From Methylobacterium crusticola (lineage in GTDB: Bacteria > Pseudomonadota > Alphaproteobacteria > Rhizobiales > Beijerinckiaceae), in NCBI RefSeq assembly GCF_003574465.1, contig NZ_QOWC01000037.1, positions 1-47,006 on the forward strand: 47,006 bases of DNA. The letters run 5' to 3'. Positions 41,523 to 47,006 of this stretch are shown in pieces (the stretch's first letter is position 1; every line of letters starts with the position of its first letter). A model generated the notes under the pieces. The model did not search any database. It saw nothing but the letters and a program-made list of their open reading frames with translations, and had not been told where the DNA came from. The translations under genes were made by a program, and so were the position numbers.

Positions 41523-42958
41523 GCGCCGCCGGCAGCCTCGCCCGGGCGCTCGGCCGGCTCGGGCCGCGCTTCCTGCCCTTCGCGGACGCCGCGACGGCGG
41601 AGCTGCCGCTCGGGCGCCTCCTGCGGCTGTCGCTGTTCCAGGTCACGGTCGGCATGGCGGCGGTGCTGCTGATCGGCACCCTCAACCGGGTGATGATCGT
41701 CGAGCTCGACGTACCGGCCTGGATCGTCGCCGTGATGCTGTCCCTGCCGCTCCTGTTCGCGCCGTTCCGGGCGCTCGTGGGCTTCCGGTCCGACACCCAC
41801 CGCTCGGTGCTGGGCTGGCGCCGGGTGCCCTACATCTGGTTCGGCACGCTGCTGCAGTTCGGCGGGCTCGCCATCATGCCGTTCGCCCTCCTGATCCTGT
41901 CGGGCGACACTACGGGCCCGGCCTGGATCGGGCAGGTCGCCGCCGCGCTCGCCTTCGTGCTGGTGGGGGCGGGGCTCCACACCACCCAGACCGTCGGCCT
42001 CGCCCTCGCGACCGACCTCGCGCCGGCCCACGCGCGGCCCAGGGTGGTGGCGCTCCTCTGCGCGATGCTGCTCGCCGGCATGATGGCGAGCGCCCTGATC
42101 TTCGGCCTCGCCCTCGCGAACTTCTCCCCGATCCGGCTGATCCAGGTCATCCAGGGCGCGGCGCTCGCCACGATGCTGCTCAACGGCATCGCCCTGTGGA
42201 AGCAGGAGGCCCGCGACCCCGGCCGCTCCGTGCGCGGGCCGCGCCAGGATTTCCGCTCGGCCTGGGGGATCTACGCCGGGCCCGGCCCGGCCCGGCGCCG
42301 CCTCGTCGCCACCGGCCTCGGCACCGCGGCCTTCAGCATGCAGGACATCCTGCTCGAGCCCTACGGCGGCCAGATCCTGCACCTGACGGTCGGCGCCACG
42401 ACGGCGCTGACCGCGATGCTCGCCATCGGCGGCGGCGTCGGCCTCGCGGCGGCGGCGCGCTGGCTCAACCGCGGCGGCGACCCGTTCCGGGTCGCGGCGG
42501 CCGGCGCGGTCGTGGGCATCGCGGCGTTCTCGGCGGTGGTCTTCGCGGCCCCCCTGGCCTCCGGCGCCCTGTTCACCTCGGGCGTGACGCTGATCGGCCT
42601 CGGCGGCGGCCTCTTCGCGCACGGCACGCTCACGGCCTCGATGGCCGGCGCGCCGGCCGACGAGACCGGGCTCGCGCTCGGCGCCTGGGGCGCCGTGCAG
42701 GCGAGCGCGGCGGGGCTCGCCATCGCGGCGAGCGGCATCATCCGGGACGTCGGCTCCGCCCTCGCGGTCCAGGGCCGCCTCGGGGAGGCCCTGAGCGACG
42801 CCTCGATCGGCTACCTCGTCGTCTATCACATCGAGATCGCGCTCCTGTTCGCCACCCTGGTGGCGATCGGGCCGCTGGTCCGGCGGGCCCCCCCGCCGGA
42901 GGTCCGGCGCGAGAGGGCGACCGACACAGCTCCCGTCCTCGTCAACCTGCCGGGCTAG
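41519..42958 (+). CDS. lhaA: LH1 assembly protein LhaA (PucC family)
   Basis: A 479-aa 12-span membrane protein required for LH1 assembly, probably handling bacteriochlorophyll insertion. Family block GTLNRVMIVELDVPAWIVAVM, FRALVGFRSDTHRSVLGWRRVPYIW and GAGLHTTQTVGLALATDLA are characteristic of LhaA rather than PucC of LH2. Its paralogue Bch2 is at 27770-29119. The gene is tightly coupled to bchM and lies 17 nt upstream of puhA, as in other purple bacteria. Confidence 0.95.
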   Translation: MSAAGSLARALGRLGPRFLPFADAATAELPLGRLLRLSLFQVTVGMAAVLLIGTLNRVMIVELDVPAWIVAVMLSLPLLFAPFRALVGFRSDTHRSVLGWRRVPYIWFGTLLQFGGLAIMPFALLILSGDTTGPAWIGQVAAALAFVLVGAGLHTTQTVGLALATDLAPAHARPRVVALLCAMLLAGMMASALIFGLALANFSPIRLIQVIQGAALATMLLNGIALWKQEARDPGRSVRGPRQDFRSAWGIYAGPGPARRRLVATGLGTAAFSMQDILLEPYGGQILHLTVGATTALTAMLAIGGGVGLAAAARWLNRGGDPFRVAAAGAVVGIAAFSAVVFAAPLASGALFTSGVTLIGLGGGLFAHGTLTASMAGAPADETGLALGAWGAVQASAAGLAIAASGIIRDVGSALAVQGRLGEALSDASIGYLVVYHIEIALLFATLVAIGPLVRRAPPPEVRRERATDTAPVLVNLPG

Positions 42959-42975
42959 TGGAGAGGAGATCCGCC

Positions 42976-43764
42976 ATGCCGAAGGGCGCCATCACCAGCT
43001 ACATCGACGTCGCACAACTCGTGCTCTACGCCTTCTGGTTGTTCTTCGCCGGGCTGGTATTCTACCTGCGCCGGGAGGACCGGCGCGAGGGCTATCCCGT
43101 CGAATCCGAGGTCACGGGCGGTCTCAAGAGCTGGGACTTCCTGCTCATGCCCGATCCCAAGGAGTTCCGCATGGCCGACGGCAAGACCGTGCTGGTCCCG
43201 CGGCCCGACGAGGGCCCGGTCGGTGCCCTCGCGGCGGTCAAGCGCGAGGTCTGGCCCGGCGCTCCGATCGAGCCCACCAACGCCGCGCCCGAGCGCCTGC
43301 GCGACGGCGTCGGCCCCGGCGCCTACGCGCACCGCACCGACACGCCCGACCAGACCTGGGAGAAGCACGACCGCATCGTGCCGCTGCGGGTCGCGACCGA
43401 GTTCGTGGTCAATGCCCGGAGCACCGACCCGCGCGGCATGCGCGTCGTCGGCGCCGACCGGACGACGGTCGGCACGGTCGCGGACGTCTGGGTGGACCGC
43501 GGCGAGTCCCTGCCGCGCTACTACGAGGTCGCGCTGTCCGGGACGGAGCCGGCCCGCAGCGTGCTGCTGCCGGTGGTGTTCGCCAACGTCTCGACCGGGC
43601 GTGACGCCGTGGTCTGCGACGCGCTGCTCGGGGAGCAGTTCGCCGACGTCCCGGCGACGCGCAGCCCCGACAGCGTGACCATCCTGGAGGAGGAGCGCAT
43701 CGCGGCGTTCTTCGGCGCCGGCACGCTCTACGCCACGCCCGGACGGATGGAGGCGCTGCTGTGA
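42976..43764 (+). CDS. puhA: photosynthetic reaction centre H subunit
   Basis: A 262-aa subunit with one N-terminal membrane helix (DVAQLVLYAFWLFFAGLVFYL), followed by REDRREGYPVE, then a cytoplasmic PRC-barrel domain. It caps PufL/M and guides protons to QB. ATG 42976 is preceded by a good ribosome site (gagaggag). The stop overlaps puhB as GTGA. Confidence 0.97.
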   Translation: MPKGAITSYIDVAQLVLYAFWLFFAGLVFYLRREDRREGYPVESEVTGGLKSWDFLLMPDPKEFRMADGKTVLVPRPDEGPVGALAAVKREVWPGAPIEPTNAAPERLRDGVGPGAYAHRTDTPDQTWEKHDRIVPLRVATEFVVNARSTDPRGMRVVGADRTTVGTVADVWVDRGESLPRYYEVALSGTEPARSVLLPVVFANVSTGRDAVVCDALLGEQFADVPATRSPDSVTILEEERIAAFFGAGTLYATPGRMEALL

Positions 43765-44402
43765 GGCAGGAGCCGCTTCCCCGCGGGCTGCCCGCCCCCC
43801 TGCCGGAGGGCGAGCGCCTCCTCTGGCAGGGCCGCCCGACCGTGATGGGCCTCGCCCGCCGAGCCTTCCACGTCGACCTCGTGGCGGCCTACTTCGCGCT
43901 CCTCGCGCTGTGGGGCACCGCGGCCGGGACGGGCCCGGCGGGGGCGCGCCTGGCGGGCGTCGCCGCCACCCTCGAGATCGGCGCGGCGGCGCTGGCGATC
44001 CTCGTCGGCCTCGCCTGGCTCTCGGCCCGCACCACGACCTACACGCTGACCGACCGGCGGGTGCTGCTGCAGATCGGCATCGCCCTCTCGCTCACGGTCA
44101 ACCTGCCGCTCAGGGAGATCGAGGGGGCCGCCCTGCGGCGCTTCGGCGACGGCACCGGCGACGTGCCCCTGCGGCTGCGCGCGGGCACGCGCCTCGCCTA
44201 CCTGCATCTGTGGCCGCACGCCCGGCCCTGGCGCCTGAGCCGGCCCGAGCCGCTGCTGCGCTCGCTGCCCGACGCCGCCGTGCTGGCGACCCGCCTCGCG
44301 GCGGCCCTGGCGGCGGCCCACGGCCAGGCCCCGCAGGCCGTCGCGGCGGCGGACGCGGCCCCGGACCTCCCGGGCCGCCTCGCCGCGGCCCATCCCGTCT
44401 GA
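43761..44402 (+). CDS. puhB: photosynthetic complex assembly protein PuhB
   Basis: A 213-aa PH-like membrane protein (bPH2 type) with an N-terminal EGERLLWQGRPTV segment, two or three membrane spans, then TTTYTLTDRRVLLQIGIAL and the LPLREIEGA motif. Needed for reaction-centre assembly in Rhodobacter. GTG start 43761 overlapping the puhA stop. The C-terminal about 35 residues are Ala-rich. puhC starts 17 nt after the stop. Confidence 0.93.
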   Translation: MRQEPLPRGLPAPLPEGERLLWQGRPTVMGLARRAFHVDLVAAYFALLALWGTAAGTGPAGARLAGVAATLEIGAAALAILVGLAWLSARTTTYTLTDRRVLLQIGIALSLTVNLPLREIEGAALRRFGDGTGDVPLRLRAGTRLAYLHLWPHARPWRLSRPEPLLRSLPDAAVLATRLAAALAAAHGQAPQAVAAADAAPDLPGRLAAAHPV

Positions 44403-44419
44403 CGATCGAGGAGCACGCG

Positions 44420-44872
44420 ATGCCCGAGCACACCACGCCGGTGCCGCGCACCCAGGTCCTGCGGGCCGGCGGCCTCCTCGTCTTCGCCCTCGCGGCCGTC
44501 GCCGTCGGCCGGGTCGGCGACGTCGGGGTCACCCGCCTGCCCGAGGCGCGGGCCGTCGAGAGCCTCGACATGACCGTCGCGGACCGGGCCGACGGCGCCA
44601 TCGCCATCAGCGACGCCCGCGACGGGCGCCTCGTCGCCACCGTGGCGCCGGGCACGGACGGGTTCGTGCGGGCGACCCTGCGGGTGCTGGCCCAGGGCCG
44701 CCTGCGCGAGGGCTTCTCGCGCGAGCCGCCGTTCCGGCTCACCCGCTGGGACAACGGCACGCTCTCGCTCGACGACACGGCGTCGGGCCGGCGCATCAGC
44801 CTCGAGGCCTTCGGGCCCACGAACGCGGGGGCCTTCGCGCGCCTCCTGGAGCAGGGGAGGGGGGCATCGTGA
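44420..44872 (+). CDS. puhC: photosynthetic complex assembly protein PuhC
   Basis: A 150-aa protein with one N-terminal membrane span ([16 protein letters not shown]) and a periplasmic domain bearing the PuhC pattern: [63 protein letters not shown]. It supports LH1-RC core assembly. ATG 44420 with gaggag upstream. The stop overlaps the next gene by four bases (GTGA). Confidence 0.93.
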   Translation: MPEHTTPVPRTQVLRAGGLLVFALAAVAVGRVGDVGVTRLPEARAVESLDMTVADRADGAIAISDARDGRLVATVAPGTDGFVRATLRVLAQGRLREGFSREPPFRLTRWDNGTLSLDDTASGRRISLEAFGPTNAGAFARLLEQGRGAS

Positions 44873-45168
44873 TCGGATTCTTCGGGAGACGCCGCGTCGA
44901 GGTGCCCTGCACGGTCGAGATCGAGCAGACGCCCGAGAGCCTGCACGCCCACGTCACCCTCGACGGCGGGCTCCAGCCCGGGCCCGGGGACGAGGTCACG
45001 GTGCACGACGCCCCCACCTCGGTGCCCTACGGCGAGCGGCTGGTGGTCCGGCGCACCGCGACCCTGGTGCGGGCCGGCTGGGCCGAGCGGCTCTGGACCC
45101 GCCTCGCCGGCCACTTCGAACTCACCGAGCTCTACGAGGTCAGCTTCTCGGAAAGGACACGGCTATGA
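44869..45168 (+). CDS. conserved-position small protein between puhC and acsF
   Basis: A 99-aa soluble-looking protein with no signal or membrane span. The N-terminal [32 protein letters not shown] suggests a beta-rich fold; the end is [16 protein letters not shown] do not recognise a characterised family. GTG 44869 overlaps the puhC stop, and its stop overlaps acsF as ATGA, so it is translationally locked into the operon. This argues it is real and works with PuhC or AcsF. Co-expression with AcsF could mean a cyclase accessory role; that is inference. Confidence 0.75.
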   Translation: MIGFFGRRRVEVPCTVEIEQTPESLHAHVTLDGGLQPGPGDEVTVHDAPTSVPYGERLVVRRTATLVRAGWAERLWTRLAGHFELTELYEVSFSERTRL

Positions 45169-46226
45169 CCGCCACCGCGCAGCGCACCCTGAACGAGAGC
45201 ACGCGCAACGCCCAGGAGACGACCTTCCTGAGCCCGCGCTTCTACACCACCGACTTCGCCGAGCTCGACCGCACGAACGTCGAGCCGGTGCGGGCCGAGT
45301 GGGACGTCCTCATCGCCGAGATGAAGGCCGACCCGAACAAGCGCCACTTCGTGCGCAACAGCGATTTCGACCTCGACCTCTCGGGGCTGGAGCCCGAGCT
45401 GCGCAAGGAGTTCCTGGACTTCCTCGTCTCCTCGATCACCGCCGAGTTCTCGGGCTGCGTGCTCTACGCCGAGATGCGCAAGCGCGCCCAGAACAAGGAC
45501 ATCCGCGAGCTGTTCGGCCTGATGAGCCGCGACGAGGCCCGCCACGCCGGCTTCATCAACGACACGCTCAAGGATTTCGGCGTCGGCGTCGACCTCGGCT
45601 TCCTGACCAAGGCCAAGAAGTACACCTACTTCCGGCCCAAGTTCATCTTCTACGCGACCTACCTGTCCGAGAAGATCGGCTACGCCCGCTACATCACGAT
45701 CTACCGTGAGCTGGAGCGCCGGCCGGAGAACCGCTTCCACCCGATCTTCAAGTGGTTCGAGAAGTGGTGCAACGACGAGTTCCGCCACGGCGAGGCCTTC
45801 GCGCTGCTGATGCGCGCCAACCCCAAGCTGCTCTCGGGCATCAACTACTACTGGATCAAGTTCTTCCTGCTGGCCGTGTTCTGCACCATGTTCGTGCGCG
45901 ACCATTGCCGGCCGGCCTTCCACAAGGCGCTCGGGATCGATCCGACCGAGTACGACTACCAGGTCTTCGCCATCACCTCGGAGATCTCGCGCCAGGTTTT
46001 TCCGCTCACCCTCGACCTCGACAGCCCGGCCTTCCGGGCGGGCCTCGAGCGCCTGCTCGCCTGCTCGCGGGCGATCGCCGACGCCCGGGCGCAGGGCGGC
46101 CTGGCGGGGCGGCTCAGGCACGCCGCGCAGGTCGGCCTCGCGGGGCTCACCTTCGCCCGCCTGATGCTGCTCCCGGCCCGCAAGAACCCGATGCCGGCGC
46201 AGATCCGCCTGAGCCCGGCCTGGTAG
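45165..46226 (+). CDS. acsF: aerobic Mg-protoporphyrin IX monomethyl ester cyclase
   Basis: A 353-aa di-iron, oxygen-dependent enzyme that closes the isocyclic fifth ring to give divinyl protochlorophyllide. Two ExxH iron motifs are seen: DEARH (Glu124/His127) and NDEFRHGE (Glu205/His208), with [18 protein letters not shown] before the first. Its presence, with no bchE in view, suits an aerobic phototroph. ATG 45165 overlaps the small gene upstream. puhE starts 4 nt after the stop. Confidence 0.97.
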   Translation: MTATAQRTLNESTRNAQETTFLSPRFYTTDFAELDRTNVEPVRAEWDVLIAEMKADPNKRHFVRNSDFDLDLSGLEPELRKEFLDFLVSSITAEFSGCVLYAEMRKRAQNKDIRELFGLMSRDEARHAGFINDTLKDFGVGVDLGFLTKAKKYTYFRPKFIFYATYLSEKIGYARYITIYRELERRPENRFHPIFKWFEKWCNDEFRHGEAFALLMRANPKLLSGINYYWIKFFLLAVFCTMFVRDHCRPAFHKALGIDPTEYDYQVFAITSEISRQVFPLTLDLDSPAFRAGLERLLACSRAIADARAQGGLAGRLRHAAQVGLAGLTFARLMLLPARKNPMPAQIRLSPAW

Positions 46227-46230
46227 CCGC

Positions 46231-47006
46231 ATGTCAGCCTACGCCCCGCCGATCCTCTACGCGGTCCTGATCTGGTGGCTCTCGACCGGGGTGATCCTCT
46301 GGTTGAACCACCGGCCCCGGCGCACCCACGCGTGGAGCTTCGGGGCCCTGAGCCTCGGGCTCGCCGGGGCGCTCGCGGCGATCGCCCGCACCGCCGACGA
46401 CGCCACCGAGGCGGGCGCCTACGCGGCGTTCACGGCGGCGCTGGTGATCTGGGGCTGGCAGGAGATGGCCTTCTACATGGGCTACATCACCGGCCCGCGC
46501 CGCCGCGCCGCCGACCCGGCGGCGCGGGGACCGGCGCGCTTCGTCCAGGCCGCCGCCACGAACCTCTGGCACGAGGCGGCGATCGTCACCGGGGCGCTCG
46601 CCATCCTGTGGCTGACCCGCGGGCAGCCCAACCGCATCGCCCTCTGGACCTACCTCGTCCTGTGGGGGATGAACCTGAGCGCCCGCCTCAACCTCTTCCT
46701 CGGCGTGCGCAACCTCAACGCCGAGTTCCTGCCCGAGCACCTGAGCTACCTCGGCGGCTACTTCGCCCGGGCGCCGATGAACCGGCTCTTCCCGGTCTCC
46801 CTCGGCCTCGGCACCGCCGCCCTGCTGTGGCTGCTGCACCCGGCGGTCGTCGGGGAGGTGCCGGCCCACCGGCTGGCCGGACACACCATGGTGGCGGCCC
46901 TGATGGGGCTCGCCATCGTCGAGCACGGCTTCCTGATGCTGCCGCTTCCCTCCGCGGCCCTCTGGGGCTGGGGGCTGCCGGCCGCCGCCGGGGTGCCGGC
47001 CGCCGC
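46231..47006 (+). CDS. puhE: PuhE (DUF3623) photosynthetic complex assembly protein, partial
   Basis: Open to the window end, at least 258 codons, so the C-terminus is missing. Starts ATG 46231 right after acsF. A membrane protein of several spans, with features YAVLIWWLSTGVILWLNHRPR, IWGWQEMAFYMGYITGPRR, TNLWHEAAI and NLSARLNLFLGVRNLNAEFLPEHLSYL, which fit PuhE/DUF3623 proteins that follow acsF in other purple bacteria. The segment RLFPVSLGLG and the HGFLMLP end are also consistent. Role: fine-tuning of pigment or core complex formation in Rhodobacter. Confidence 0.9.
   Translation, partial: MSAYAPPILYAVLIWWLSTGVILWLNHRPRRTHAWSFGALSLGLAGALAAIARTADDATEAGAYAAFTAALVIWGWQEMAFYMGYITGPRRRAADPAARGPARFVQAAATNLWHEAAIVTGALAILWLTRGQPNRIALWTYLVLWGMNLSARLNLFLGVRNLNAEFLPEHLSYLGGYFARAPMNRLFPVSLGLGTAALLWLLHPAVVGEVPAHRLAGHTMVAALMGLAIVEHGFLMLPLPSAALWGWGLPAAAGVPAA

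Overview
The window is very GC-rich alphaproteobacterial DNA dominated by a photosynthesis gene cluster (PGC) of an aerobic anoxygenic phototroph. Gene content and order, the presence of AcsF, and the long-branched high-GC coding style fit a Methylobacterium-like member of the Rhizobiales. That genus call is inference from layout, not from a database search.

Region by region. (1) 1-4.9 kb holds four non-photosynthetic genes: an SF2 helicase, allophanate hydrolase, a YnfA-family membrane protein and a nucleoside/guanine-type deaminase. (2) 4.9-7.4 kb, minus strand: crtD and crtC (carotenoid desaturase and hydratase). (3) 7.4-18.8 kb, plus strand: the classic superoperon crtEF-bchCXYZ-pufQBALMC, covering carotenoid, chlorophyllide a reductase, LH1 and reaction-centre genes. 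It carries strong RNA hairpins between bchZ and pufQ, between pufA and pufL, and after pufC. (4) 19.0-25.9 kb is an interruption without recognised photosynthesis genes: an RND efflux adaptor and pump (plus strand), then a GST, a tri-haem cytochrome c and a small membrane protein (minus strand). (5) 26.0-30.0 kb, minus strand: tspO, bchP, a PucC-family gene (bch2/orf428) and bchG. (6) 30.1-32.5 kb, minus strand: ppaA/aerR and ppsR/crtJ, the B12-binding antirepressor and the redox/light repressor. (7) 32.8 kb to the end, plus strand: bchFNBHLM-lhaA-puhABC-orf99-acsF-puhE, with puhE cut by the window edge.

How it fits together. BchH/M/AcsF/LNB/F/XYZ/C/G/P cover most steps from protoporphyrin to bacteriochlorophyll a. 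CrtE, F, C and D supply spirilloxanthin-type carotenoid steps. PufBALMC and PuhA build the LH1-RC core, with assembly factors LhaA, PuhB, PuhC and PuhE. PpsR is encoded here, and three exact TGT-N12-ACA operators plus two 5-of-6 matches lie at the crtD/crtE, bchC, bchG and ppaA/bchF promoters. In several cases they overlap the -35 or -10 element. Tight ATGA/GTGA start-stop overlaps run through all the operons. Not seen here: bchI, bchD, bchO, bchE, crtI, crtB, crtA, hemA and LH2 (puc) genes.

No clearly new biological system is evident. The most unusual points are the 21-nt repeat extension of BchY, the crtD/crtC junction, near-leaderless promoter placement at bchG and crtD, the altered cysteine placement in PpsR, and the foreign-looking gene block inside the PGC.
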